A stretch of 42,514 bases of DNA, from the IMG/VR virus record IMGVR_UViG_3300049617_000019, positions 1 through 42,514 of that record; one strand, given 5' to 3'. The translations under genes and the position numbers were made by a program. The stretch is from a virus. Shown here one piece after another: positions 25,669-34,076 of the stretch; the stretch's first letter is position 1; every line of letters begins with the position of its first letter. The notes below the pieces were generated by a model. That model saw only the letters and a list, made by a program, of their open reading frames with translations, had not been told where the DNA came from and did no database searches.

Positions 25669-26149
25669 GAATAGACTCCATCATGCCATCCATGAGTGAT
25701 TTGACGGCCTCGCGTTGACGGTCCGTTAGCTCCGTCTCGCGCTCAAGGCGGTCGGCCGCTAGCTGGATTTCCATGCGTATAGTTTTGAACGCTTCACCAA
25801 CATAGTCAAGCACGCTCTGCGTGTTCCATAGCTCGCCCTCTTGCTCGCGGACCTTGAGGCGGTTTGACTGACCAATCCAGTACTCTTTCTTGAGCATCGG
25901 CGGCAGGTCCATATGGTTCATTCGCATGACCCGGTGTACTTGCTCTTCGGGAACAGGAACCAGATATTTGGCCACGTCTCTCAACAAGTAAGTTTTACGT
26001 TCCTCCCGCTTGCCGTGCGGTCGCACGTTCGCCACGCGATCCCGTACCGTGGCCGGGTTCATGCGGAACGCCCTGGCAATCTCTGACACCGTAAAGCCCC
26101 CGTCGAGCATTTCCTTGACGGGTTCGCTCATCAGTTTAGCGGCTGGCAT
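25559..26149 (-). CDS. terminase small subunit, DUF1441/Nu1-like
   Basis: 196 residues from MPAAKLMSEPVKEMLDGGFT. AGAGG stands 5-6 bases before this ATG, which is preferred over an upstream GTG at 26170. Residues ~17-45 are a helix-turn-helix (FTVSEIARAFRMNPATVRDR) for cos recognition. The remainder matches DUF1441: DVAKYLVPVPEEQ, DLPPMLKKEYWIGQSNRLKV, GELWNTQSVLDYVGEAFKTI. It binds cos and assists GpA. It overlaps the helicase stop by 14 bases. No cos site could be identified by eye. Confidence 0.88.
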   Translation of the reverse strand: MPAAKLMSEPVKEMLDGGFTVSEIARAFRMNPATVRDRVANVRPHGKREERKTYLLRDVAKYLVPVPEEQVHRVMRMNHMDLPPMLKKEYWIGQSNRLKVREQEGELWNTQSVLDYVGEAFKTIRMEIQLAADRLERETELTDRQREAVKSLMDGMMESIRANLTRIFAAKRRDPAGKPGGATEEFTTVQDAIRDL

Positions 26150-27623
26150 GTTGTCCTCTTGCTTTGTCACGAAGGTATTTCAATCGGGCAAACAGATAAT
26201 TTTGAGCAGACTCTTTGCGCTTGAGACGCGGAACGATCTTTTGATCTTCGGTGTTCGCCGTTATGAGGTGAAAAATCTTGACCGCTTTTTTCTGTCCCTG
26301 GCGGTCGAGCCGCTTGTTCATCTGCAAATAAAGCTCAAGAGGATAGCACGTATCGAACCATACAATAATGCTCCCTCCATCCTGTAAGTTGAGGCCGTGT
26401 CCGCCGCTGCCAGGCTGCATAAATAGCAGCGGAATTTTCCCGGCGTTCCAGTCGTGTTGCAATTCGCCGCGCTTGTCCATCGCCTGCCCGTGCGGAAATG
26501 CCCGCTTGAGGCGCGGCAGCGAATGGTTGAACCAGTACGCAACAATGATCGGCTGGCCTTGGCTTTCATCTATGATATCCTTGAGCGCGTCGATCTTGTG
26601 ATTGTGGATGTGATGCACGCGGCGCTGGGTATCATAAACGGCACCACTCGCAAACTGCAAAAGTTTTTGCGCAAGCACCGAAGCGTTGTCGGCCTCAAGC
26701 TCTAAGCCGTCGGTCAGGTCAAGAATAAACTCAGTTTGAAGTCTGTCGTAGCGAAGTTGTTCCGTTTCCGTCATTTCCACAAACCTATCCACATATACCA
26801 CCTCGCGCGGCGGCAAATAGTCTTGCTCTTTCATCGGCAAAACGATGCCGTCAAGCTTTGCGATTATCTGGTCTTTTGCTCCGGGGCGAAGAGTGTAGCC
26901 ACGGGTGAACGGGTTCTGTGTGAAATACTGCTCGCGATAAGGCGTCACGGCTCGACCAAACCGGGCGCCGCCGTCGAGAAGATACGTCGGCGCGAACAAG
27001 TCGAGGTACGTCTCCGGCGCTGGCGTGCCGGTAAGCTGCACCATTCGCTTGAGAAACTTCCGAACATAAAGCATGGAGCGTACGCGGTCGCTCTTGTGAT
27101 CGCGCAACCCGCTCGACTCATCGAAGACGATCATATCGTACGGAAATTTCCGGCCGAACAGCCTGACCAGCCAAGGCAGGGCTTCTCGGTTGATTATGTG
27201 GATAGGCGTCTTTTCGCTGAGAAGGCGCAAGAGGACATCCTTTTCGGCTTGTGTCTGCACCTTGCCCATAAGGCGCGCGGCATGGCGCAATGACAAACCG
27301 AGCCGGCGACATGCGGACTTACACACGTCCCGCGCGTCGGCCACCTCACTTTCTTCGCCTGTCGCACGAACCACCGTGAAACTCAGTTTGCGCGTGTGTT
27401 GCCATTTTCCTATCTCGGTCGGCCAAGTTTGCAGAGCGACCCGCAACGGCGCGACGATCAAAACTTTGTTCACCTCCTGTTCGGAAAGAATATCGACAAG
27501 TAACGTGAGAACAGAGACGGTCTTTCCGAGGCCCATATCTAACCAAAGAGCGCAGAACGCAGTATTGCGCATGAACTCGACGGCGGTTAGCTGATAAGGC
27601 TTAAGTTGTGCTCTACTATTCAT
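26136..27623 (-). CDS. SNF2/DEAD-like superfamily II helicase
   Basis: 495 residues with the expected motifs: I (DMGLGKT, 29-35), Ia (VLIVAPLRVALQTW), II (FDESS, ~167-171), III (LTGTPAP), V (SGGHGLNLQDGGSIIVW) and VI (QMNKRLDRQGQKKAVKIFHL). DESS in place of DEAH is common among phage members. A ~45-residue helical insert (about residues 92-137) separates the first strand region from INREALPWL. Such helicases accompany VRR-NUC and family A polymerase genes in many phages and act in replication or recombination. The start overlaps the nuclease stop (ATGA). Confidence 0.9.
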   Translation of the reverse strand: MNSRAQLKPYQLTAVEFMRNTAFCALWLDMGLGKTVSVLTLLVDILSEQEVNKVLIVAPLRVALQTWPTEIGKWQHTRKLSFTVVRATGEESEVADARDVCKSACRRLGLSLRHAARLMGKVQTQAEKDVLLRLLSEKTPIHIINREALPWLVRLFGRKFPYDMIVFDESSGLRDHKSDRVRSMLYVRKFLKRMVQLTGTPAPETYLDLFAPTYLLDGGARFGRAVTPYREQYFTQNPFTRGYTLRPGAKDQIIAKLDGIVLPMKEQDYLPPREVVYVDRFVEMTETEQLRYDRLQTEFILDLTDGLELEADNASVLAQKLLQFASGAVYDTQRRVHHIHNHKIDALKDIIDESQGQPIIVAYWFNHSLPRLKRAFPHGQAMDKRGELQHDWNAGKIPLLFMQPGSGGHGLNLQDGGSIIVWFDTCYPLELYLQMNKRLDRQGQKKAVKIFHLITANTEDQKIVPRLKRKESAQNYLFARLKYLRDKARGQHASR

Positions 27624-27961
27624 AGATCCTCACAACCTGGAAAATAGTTGCTACCGGGCCTTTCTCTTCTTAGATATTCGTCGCACTCATCCGCCGACCA
27701 GCAGACATATACTGCGCATAACTGTTCACGCAACTCGGCGTGGCGCTTTTCCTGTATCAACGTCAGGCTATTGCCTGGTCGTTTGAACTCCACAAAAATG
27801 TACACCCCGAGCCGGATGAACAGCCGATCCGGCCAGCCTCGCTTATTGCCGGTCATCGCGCCGCCCTGCTTGATCGCAAGCCAGCCGTCGCGGCGCGCTC
27901 GACGCACGGCCTCGGCCTCTATTGCGCTTTCGAGAGGCGCAGATTTAAGCACAGAAGCCAT
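27620..27961 (-). CDS. VRR-NUC domain nuclease
   Basis: 113 residues, a full-length VRR-NUC domain. An N-terminal helix with Glu (LESAIEAEAVRRARRDGWLA) is followed by the PD-(D/E)XK core GWPDRLFIRLGVYIFVEFKR and a C-terminal helix that binds the fold (LIQEKRHAELREQL). All catalytic positions (Glu, Asp, Glu-x-Lys) are present. In cellular FAN1 this domain acts on branched DNA, and the phage form likely resolves replication intermediates with the adjacent helicase. Confidence 0.9.
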   Translation of the reverse strand: MASVLKSAPLESAIEAEAVRRARRDGWLAIKQGGAMTGNKRGWPDRLFIRLGVYIFVEFKRPGNSLTLIQEKRHAELREQLCAVYVCWSADECDEYLRRERPGSNYFPGCEDL

Positions 27962-28586
27962 GAAGCTCCCTGGTCATCCTGTCGAGCGCCCGGCCAAGCG
28001 AAAGGGTCGCCAGCGCCAAATTTGGCGACCGTGACAGCCATCCTACCGTAGTCGGCCCGACGTGCTTCCGATCCCATACAAACCAAGCATACGGTATGGC
28101 GCCGCCGGTCGTCTTATCTGACCCTCCTGAACCAGTCCATAGCGTCGGGCGGTTGCTCATCACCCAAACTCGCGACGGCGGCGTACGGTCAAATATGGAG
28201 GCTTTGCGGCGACCTCCTTCCAGCCAAGCGAGCCGGAGGAACATCGCGACTTTCGGCGACCGCATCGCGAGTGCAGCGTGAACGAAATCCTCGGCCAGCC
28301 GGTAAGGCGGGTTTGTGACGACGTTCGGGTGCTGCGGCGGAATTTGAAGATTACGGAACGCAAGAAAATCGGCAGTCCATCCGTATCCCCTGCTTATCAA
28401 ATCCGAACTGGTGACTTCGTAGCCGTACCACCGTAAGACCTCGCTTATCTCGCCGTCGCCGCATGCCGGTTCCCAAACGCCTCCGTCAAACTGCTCGACG
28501 CGGCAAAGCGCATCGGTGCACCAGTACGGCGTGCGATAGAAGTCATCTACCTCTCGCGGTATCAAGCTGCGCTTTTTTATCGTCAC
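27945..28586 (-). CDS. DNA adenine/N4-cytosine methyltransferase-like protein
   Basis: 213 residues. The SAM-binding motif EPACGDG is at ~39-45 and the catalytic motif TNPPY at ~91-95, both typical of amino-methyltransferases. The N-terminus REVDDFYRTPYWCTDALCRV resembles phage MTases that recognise short targets. The GTG start overlaps the TGA of the next upstream MTase-like gene. Its end overlaps the nuclease start by 17 bases. The target sequence is unknown. Confidence 0.8.
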   Translation of the reverse strand: MTIKKRSLIPREVDDFYRTPYWCTDALCRVEQFDGGVWEPACGDGEISEVLRWYGYEVTSSDLISRGYGWTADFLAFRNLQIPPQHPNVVTNPPYRLAEDFVHAALAMRSPKVAMFLRLAWLEGGRRKASIFDRTPPSRVWVMSNRPTLWTGSGGSDKTTGGAIPYAWFVWDRKHVGPTTVGWLSRSPNLALATLSLGRALDRMTRELHGFCA

Positions 28587-29185
28587 AGGTCAGCCACTTG
28601 TTCATGAAGCGTGCTTTGCTTGCGCTCGAAGAATGTCACGACGCGGAAACGGTGATTCGTCGATTTGACGATACCGATGCTGCCTTGCATTTCGACCGTC
28701 GCCTTGGCGTACATCGGCAGCACTTGGTCTAGCCATACGATGTGCGCGCCTGGTCGCAACCGGTCGAGCGCGCGGAACACTTTCGTCCGCTTTATCATAC
28801 TCGGCTGATAGTGCTCGGCGTCCTCGACTGAATAGGGGGGATCGCACATCACAAGATCATAGAGGTGCAGCGGCACGTCTTCAAGCGTCTGCGCGTCGTC
28901 AACGTAAGTCGGCGATGTGCTCGGGTCCAAATCCACGGTATCGCCTGGCATGATATCGGTATCGACGTGACCGGAAAAAAGGTGAAGGACGCGCCTTTTG
29001 TCAGGGAACAGCGCCTTTACCCGTTTGAGATACGTGGCCGGATAGCCGCCGTAATATCCGCTTTTGACGCGATAATCGTTTCCCATCACCCAAATACCGA
29101 ATACCCGGCCGTCGCACATACCCATCGGGCAGGGCAGCGGGGCCATGGCTTTGCGGTAACTATCAATGCGCTCTTCCCAAGTCAC
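28583..29185 (-). CDS. second methyltransferase-like protein with Cys motif
   Basis: 200 residues. A possible metal site, CPMGMCDGRVFG, occurs near residue 19. The SAM-like motif VLHLFSGHVD follows, then DTVDLDPSTSPTYVDDAQTL and the catalytic-type motif CDPPYS. The order fits an amino-methyltransferase of Rossmann type, though the motifs are looser than in the neighbouring enzyme. It starts with GTG inside AAAGTGACTT, a variant of the dispersed motif, with only a weak Shine-Dalgarno sequence. It ends VADL, sharing GACCT-TGA with other junctions. Confidence 0.65.
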   Translation of the reverse strand: MTWEERIDSYRKAMAPLPCPMGMCDGRVFGIWVMGNDYRVKSGYYGGYPATYLKRVKALFPDKRRVLHLFSGHVDTDIMPGDTVDLDPSTSPTYVDDAQTLEDVPLHLYDLVMCDPPYSVEDAEHYQPSMIKRTKVFRALDRLRPGAHIVWLDQVLPMYAKATVEMQGSIGIVKSTNHRFRVVTFFERKQSTLHEQVADL

Positions 29186-29194
29186 TTTGTCACA

Positions 29195-29662
29195 TCAAAA
29201 GGAAAGAAAAAATTCGAGTCGCCCCTGGTCGTCAAACTCCGGCCAGTAAGTTTTGAGAGCGCCGGCAAGCTCTGCAAAGGCTTTTTCCAGTGTCTCTCGT
29301 GCATCGCGAGGTATTGGCGTCAACATCGGCGAATCAGCCGCCGCTATGCCGAGCACATCCGAATGTGAAGCCGAAGGACCGACACCCGGCTTTTGCGTGT
29401 GAGCGTTGCGCTGCTGCTTAATGTCGAATATGGCAGCAGCCACGGCTTCTTCAGGACTGTACGCGTCGGCGTATTCGCTCGTAATTTTTCCGGTCTTGGC
29501 GTTTATGTGCGCAACGTTGCACCGCCAGAATTTCGGGTTGCCGACCTCGAACAGATTATTGACGATCCACCCCCACGCATGCACGTCCGCAATAAGCTCT
29601 TCAAGTGACTTGCCTCCGGTATCGACTTTCTTGATGTAGCTCTGAGCGTTCTTCTGCATCAT
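29195..29662 (-). CDS. hypothetical protein between polymerase and MTase genes
   Basis: 155 residues, unrecognised. The N-terminal half looks folded: GGKSLEELIADVHAWGWIVN, PKFWRCNVAHINAKTG, and YSPEEAVAAAIFDIKQ. A low-complexity stretch follows at ~85-112, and the end is helical. AGGA six bases before the ATG includes the polymerase stop codon, so expression is probably coupled with the polymerase. Confidence 0.65.
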   Translation of the reverse strand: MMQKNAQSYIKKVDTGGKSLEELIADVHAWGWIVNNLFEVGNPKFWRCNVAHINAKTGKITSEYADAYSPEEAVAAAIFDIKQQRNAHTQKPGVGPSASHSDVLGIAAADSPMLTPIPRDARETLEKAFAELAGALKTYWPEFDDQGRLEFFLSF

Positions 29663-29670
29663 TGTGATTC

Positions 29671-31803
29671 CTAGTCTTTCCTGTAGTAAGGCGCGACGTA
29701 GCCCGCCGCATTGAGCGGAAGGCCGGGCATGCAGTCGATTGGCTGGCGCATATGATCTATCAGGCGGTCGAGCGTGTGATAGTTGTCACCTTTGCGGGTC
29801 ATCGTAATGTTTTCATCGTGCGAATGACCTACGATCTTGAAGCCGTCAGCGTGCGCGCGCTTCATGCCAATTGCGAAAACTTCGCGGGCGGTCGCCTGCG
29901 TCGCCTGCTCCATAAATCGACCGCCGTGCGTCGGAATGCGAATCCACTTTGTTCCATTCTGCTGCTTGCCCATATAGGACAAACCCATGCGCGTGTACGT
30001 TTCTTCCTCTTCGTATTCCTCGCCGATCCGGGCACCGTGCAGGAAGTAGTCCTGTTCGGTCTTGGCAATTTTGACAATCATGCGCCCTGTGTGAACGATT
30101 TCGCGCTGCATGCGCGGCTGATAGTAGTGAATGCAACGGCCGGTCGGCAAGCGCATGAGAAGGTAGGGCTTGCGGCGCAGGAAAGTGAGAAAACCGACTT
30201 TACGAGGCTTGCCCGTTGCCATGACATATGCAACAGCGTCCTCAATGACTTTCCACATTTCCGGAATCTCCGGGTACGTCACGCGATAGAGCTTCACGGC
30301 GCGGTGCGCTTGTTCGCGCGTCATATCAACGCCCATGTTCTCGGCGTAACCCCACAGGCCGGTTTTCTTTCCGTCGTATAGCTCGCCTCCACCTAATCTA
30401 TAGCCACATCCGAGCATGGGCGGCTTGCATATCTGGCGTTCATCCTTGGTTATTTCATCGTAAGCCTTCTGGTAAAATTCCTGCCCAAAGTCCTTATAGG
30501 GATCGCGTCCCGACCTCAAAACTTTCAGCAATCGAACACATTGGCACAGCCACGCAATAACCGCGGTTTCGATAGAGGAAAGATCGGCAACAACAAACTG
30601 GTCTTCCGGCTTTGCGCGAAATGCGCTCCGCACAGTGCCTACCACTGCCTCCATGACCTCGGGTACGAAAAGCGTAAGAAGGTCGTAATCTCCGCGACGT
30701 ATGATATTCGTGCATTCCGTCAAAACGTCTGCCGGTTCCAACTGACTTTTAGACAGAATCGGCGGCGTGCGGGTCAGGTTTTGAGTTTGCACAGCGCGGC
30801 CCGCCCACCGGGCTGTTCGCGACGCTCCGCAAAATTGAAACAGGTAACGCAACATGCCATCAGGGCCAACACGGTTCAATATCGTGTCGAACTTTTTCAC
30901 CGACAATCGAGCCTGCCATTGGCGAAGCTGCAAGACCTTGACGCACCACGGATCAAGGTCGCTCGGCTTTCCTTCGGCAACGCGAACGTTGTGAATAGCG
31001 AGAACCTTAGACACGCTGTCCTTGTTAAGATCGGCGAAGGGATAGCCGCGCTCGCGTATCCATGGCAAAAGTTGTTGCACGCTGCCAGGGTTCTGCAACT
31101 CGGTTATGTCGCGCATCTGCGCGGTAAGCTCGGCCCGGCGTCGGTTCGCAAACTCAATGGCGTTTTGCGTGAACGTCAAATCGACAGGCATACCCCTGTC
31201 ATTGATAATCTGGTCAATAGCGTAATAATCCCACTCGACCGCTGGCGTCGGGTGCTGGCTGCATCGAAATTCTATGCCGCGCTCGGCAACCACGTCTTGC
31301 TTGTTGTATTCACAAAACAATTCCCAATCCTCGGGATCGGTGTCATAATCCCGACGCGCGTGAGGCTGCTTCTTCGTTACTTTCTGCGGCATGCAGAAAA
31401 GCTGAATAAGCCTCTTGCCGTCTGACATCTTGCGTTTGTCGAACGGCAAACCGACTTGCTCGCCAACTTGCTCAAGCTTACCGAAGAAAGACTGCATGTA
31501 CGCGAGAACTTGGGTACACCTCCATCCTTCAATGGGCGACGGTATTTTGAGCGCGCGATTTGTCATGACGCGCTCGAATTGAGCATTAAACGCCCACTTC
31601 GTAACGGTGTGGTCCATCAAAGCGGCTTTCAGGTCGCGCGGAAATTCGCTATACCGGCGCTCCCAATGCTGCAACGTCTCATCGTCAAACTGATAGGCGC
31701 ACATAAAAATGTCGGCGCTCGGATCGCGCGAATAACGGTCAAGACCTACTCTGGTCAGGTCTAGGTCGCAATATCCTTCGTAATCCAGGCGCAATGTCGT
31801 CAT
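29671..31803 (-). CDS. DNA polymerase, family A (phage PolA)
   Basis: 710 residues. The 3'-5' exonuclease has exo I DYE (7-9), exo II NAQFE (73-77) and exo III YNKQD (166-170). The polymerase has motif A DLSSIE (407-412), motif B around RQICKPPMLGCGY (456-468) and motif C HDE (662-664). Motif A has SSIE where most phage relatives have SAIE. The expected role is replication of the phage genome with the PrimPol-helicase. Its ATG overlaps the TGA of the upstream GNAT-like gene in the recurrent junction GACGACCTATGA. Confidence 0.93.
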   Translation of the reverse strand: MTTLRLDYEGYCDLDLTRVGLDRYSRDPSADIFMCAYQFDDETLQHWERRYSEFPRDLKAALMDHTVTKWAFNAQFERVMTNRALKIPSPIEGWRCTQVLAYMQSFFGKLEQVGEQVGLPFDKRKMSDGKRLIQLFCMPQKVTKKQPHARRDYDTDPEDWELFCEYNKQDVVAERGIEFRCSQHPTPAVEWDYYAIDQIINDRGMPVDLTFTQNAIEFANRRRAELTAQMRDITELQNPGSVQQLLPWIRERGYPFADLNKDSVSKVLAIHNVRVAEGKPSDLDPWCVKVLQLRQWQARLSVKKFDTILNRVGPDGMLRYLFQFCGASRTARWAGRAVQTQNLTRTPPILSKSQLEPADVLTECTNIIRRGDYDLLTLFVPEVMEAVVGTVRSAFRAKPEDQFVVADLSSIETAVIAWLCQCVRLLKVLRSGRDPYKDFGQEFYQKAYDEITKDERQICKPPMLGCGYRLGGGELYDGKKTGLWGYAENMGVDMTREQAHRAVKLYRVTYPEIPEMWKVIEDAVAYVMATGKPRKVGFLTFLRRKPYLLMRLPTGRCIHYYQPRMQREIVHTGRMIVKIAKTEQDYFLHGARIGEEYEEEETYTRMGLSYMGKQQNGTKWIRIPTHGGRFMEQATQATAREVFAIGMKRAHADGFKIVGHSHDENITMTRKGDNYHTLDRLIDHMRQPIDCMPGLPLNAAGYVAPYYRKD

Positions 31804-32303
31804 AGGTCGTCAACCGTTCGACGTATATCGCGCATTCGCTTGTCTGCGTTCCAGCCCCATATAATTTTGCTTCGGCCCTTGCGTCCTTCGCCTCTTGTGT
31901 CATTGCCGCTCCGGGACGCGCCGAGCTTTACCCAGCCATCAAATCTATACGTGTCGCCGTTGTGAAGTTTTTTGTCTTGGTAGCTCACTGCCCAAGATTT
32001 CCCGTAGCACGGAAAAATAAATTCACGCCATAACCGCAAAACCGGCCGACACAAATGCGGGCGGTCGGCGCATAGCCTGGCAAGCTCTATCGCCTGCGCT
32101 CGGTTGAAACCGGCGCACGTCTCCCTCACTAAGTCGGCCGTTACAGTGACAGCGCAAAGCTCGCCGTCCAAAAACGCGCCGTGAGATTGCACCAAGCCTA
32201 TAGGTCTATTGCACATGCCCATTTTGTGGCCCCACAGAGTCAACGCAAGGTCGGCCTCGTGATTATCGACACGCTCAAACGTGAATCTTGGCGAAACAAT
32301 CAT
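31800..32303 (-). CDS. GNAT-fold protein, possibly Mom-like DNA modification enzyme
   Basis: 167 residues. The core AIELARLCADRPHLCRPVLR and the later AVSYQDKKLHNGDTYRFDGW followed by VKLG follow the pattern (ELxRL ... VSY.D....H.G..Y...GW...G) of Mom-related acetyltransferase-fold proteins. Phage Mu Mom changes adenine in DNA to an acetamido form that blocks restriction. The match is from motif memory only. The neighbourhood supports it: a C5 methyltransferase gene directly upstream, and two amino-methyltransferase-like genes beyond the polymerase. A plain N-acetyltransferase is the alternative. It ends VDDL and overlaps the polymerase start. Confidence 0.5.
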   Translation of the reverse strand: MIVSPRFTFERVDNHEADLALTLWGHKMGMCNRPIGLVQSHGAFLDGELCAVTVTADLVRETCAGFNRAQAIELARLCADRPHLCRPVLRLWREFIFPCYGKSWAVSYQDKKLHNGDTYRFDGWVKLGASRSGNDTRGEGRKGRSKIIWGWNADKRMRDIRRTVDDL

Positions 32304-33253
32304 AGGTCGTAAACGTTCTCTTGCAAAACTTCCATGCAGGCTTTAATAAACTCAGTTGCGACGAACGGGTTTATCGCATTGCCATAGGCGCGCAGCTTGC
32401 CCACGTCGGCGGGATTCCTTGCAGCCAACGGGAAAAGTCCGGGTTGAGTAGGCCGCGAGACTCCGTCGAGACATTTGATCCATTCAAGCTCGCGCCAGGG
32501 ATGACATGCGCGACTTGATTTTGAAGCTGCTCGCCCTTCGTCCCGCCGCCCCGTTCGCCATATGTCGAATGATTCGGCGTTCGATAGTCGCGCGCTGCCG
32601 GCGAAGCCCATCCGGCCGTAAGTGCGACCATCTGACTCAAATGGATTCTCGTTTCGTGTGGCCTCGCAACCTTCCCGCCCCTGCTGTGGTCTTGCGCGGT
32701 CGGCGTCGGCCAGCCAGAAACGCCGATGTCGGATGTTGGGAGCGGAGACGCCCGCTGACGCAAGTACCACATGCCCGACGTGGTAGCCGATGTGTTCCAA
32801 GTCACTTGATACAAGATCGAACCATAGACGGCCATCCGGGGAATCAACTTGTTCCCCAAAGATCGTGACAGGGCGTTGTTGTTCGACAAGCCAGAAAGCC
32901 GAAGGCCATAAGTGCCGCTCATCATCAAACCCGCCGCCTTTGCCTGCTTGGCTGAAAGGCTGGCACGGGCAAGAGCATGTCCACACGGGCCGGTCATCCG
33001 GCCACCCTGCCATGCGCAACGCCAAAGACCATATTCCGATTCCCGCGAATAAATGCACTTGATTGAAACCATCAAGATCGTCCGAACACAAGTCTTCAAT
33101 GCTGCGCCCGTCAACCTTGCCGCCCGCTATCAGGTCTTCGAATATCAGATTGCGAAGCCAACGCACGCAATATGAATCGTTCTCGCTATAGAAGGCGCGC
33201 GGGGCATTGCCGCCCCGCGCAAAGTCACTTGCTGTCACGCCACGGTTCGCCAA
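32300..33253 (-). CDS. DNA cytosine-5 methyltransferase
   Basis: Up to 317 residues. Motif I HLFAGIG (67-73), motif IV PCQPFSQAGKG (Cys97 is the nucleophile), motif VI-like GEQV and RHRRFWLAD of motif VIII are visible. The first ~60 residues (SENDSYCVRWLRNLIFEDLI) are a helper part seen in other phage Dcm-like enzymes. Start codons are poor: TTG at 33253, or GTG five codons in. The gene overlaps the previous one by 29 bases and has no clear Shine-Dalgarno sequence. It probably protects phage DNA from host restriction. No cognate endonuclease gene is nearby. Confidence 0.88.
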   Translation of the reverse strand: MANRGVTASDFARGGNAPRAFYSENDSYCVRWLRNLIFEDLIAGGKVDGRSIEDLCSDDLDGFNQVHLFAGIGIWSLALRMAGWPDDRPVWTCSCPCQPFSQAGKGGGFDDERHLWPSAFWLVEQQRPVTIFGEQVDSPDGRLWFDLVSSDLEHIGYHVGHVVLASAGVSAPNIRHRRFWLADADRARPQQGREGCEATRNENPFESDGRTYGRMGFAGSARLSNAESFDIWRTGRRDEGRAASKSSRACHPWRELEWIKCLDGVSRPTQPGLFPLAARNPADVGKLRAYGNAINPFVATEFIKACMEVLQENVYDL

Positions 33254-33443
33254 TAGTCAGCGTGGTCGTAATAAGCGGTTCGCGGTCTTTGAAGAGCTTA
33301 CCGCTTCGACGCCAAAGCAAGATTTTTCCTTCCGGGACGAAAACGACGCCGCCGCCTGGCGCCAGATGAGCGTTCAATCCCGGCTCATCCCGCGCCGTAC
33401 AACGTGGATATAAACGCCGATCAACTTCCGCCACGTCGCTCAT
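33225..33443 (-). CDS. small hypothetical protein
   Basis: 72 residues, MSDVAEVDRRLYPRCTARDE and onward, with a central LNAHLAPGGGVVFVPEGKIL and a basic segment. No family is recognised. It is held by an ATGA overlap to the DUF2815 gene in the recurrent junction GTTGACGACCTATGA, which supports its being real. Its stop codon lies inside a copy of the motif variant AAGTGACTTTG. Confidence 0.6.
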   Translation of the reverse strand: MSDVAEVDRRLYPRCTARDEPGLNAHLAPGGGVVFVPEGKILLWRRSGKLFKDREPLITTTLTIGEPWRDSK

Positions 33444-34063
33444 AGGTCGTCAACATCGGAAGAGTCGAAGCTCGCTTCGGTGTCGAACGTTTCGTCAATG
33501 TCGTCTTCGCTGATGCGGCCCTCGCCGAACGGCTCGCCGTCACGAAGAAACTGCACGGCTGACAGGCCCGCGTTGACGCGCTTACCGTAGCCCTTGTCCG
33601 GCTGATACCAGGGCCGAATAAGCAGATTGCCGTAGCAACCGCCATAGATGAGGGCGGCGTGCTTCTCGGCGGTCCACCGGGACTTATCCGGCCCCTTGAT
33701 GATTGGGGGCCTGGCAGCTTGTTCCCTGGCGCTTATGGTGAACATGCCGACGTTTTCCGGCTTGCCCGAAAGATCGCCGTTGCGAAGGAAGAGCCGGTCG
33801 GCAGCAAGAGGCAAGCCCTTGTTTGCCTCTTTGAGAATTTGGTCAATACGCTTTTTGATGAGGTTCTTCGCGGCCAAATGCGTCTTTTTCGGCGCCAATC
33901 CGACGACGGAAAAAGACAGCTTGTCGGCGTTCTCGGCCATCCCCTTACGGGGGATAAGAACGTTCGGGTAGGAAAGTCGCAACTCTTTTACGAGAAGCGT
34001 ACCGTCGGAATAAAGACGGCAAAATTGAACCTCTTCGACGATTTCTCTGCTTGCTTTTGCCAC
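33440..34063 (-). CDS. DUF2815 protein, probable ssDNA-binding/annealing factor
   Basis: 207 residues from the GTG at 34063 (MAKASREIVEEVQFCRLYSD); the frame is open to 34153, but that part lies inside the upstream gene. Motifs are LVKELRLSYPNVLIPR, DKLSFSVVGL, RNGDLSGKPENVGMFTISAR, and ALIYGGCYGNLLIRPWY, then an acidic tail ending SSDVDDL. The family accompanies DUF2800 and phage family A polymerase genes in many phages. An acidic C-terminal tail is also typical of ssDNA-binding proteins. The function is not proven for the family. Confidence 0.85.
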   Translation of the reverse strand: MAKASREIVEEVQFCRLYSDGTLLVKELRLSYPNVLIPRKGMAENADKLSFSVVGLAPKKTHLAAKNLIKKRIDQILKEANKGLPLAADRLFLRNGDLSGKPENVGMFTISAREQAARPPIIKGPDKSRWTAEKHAALIYGGCYGNLLIRPWYQPDKGYGKRVNAGLSAVQFLRDGEPFGEGRISEDDIDETFDTEASFDSSDVDDL

Positions 34064-34076
34064 GGTTCTCGCTCTT

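Noticed and set aside
23518-26149. cos site near the terminase genes
   Set aside because: GpA/Nu1-type enzymes suggest cos packaging, but the DNA upstream of the small subunit is helicase coding sequence and no R-site-like repeats or nicking palindrome were found by eye.
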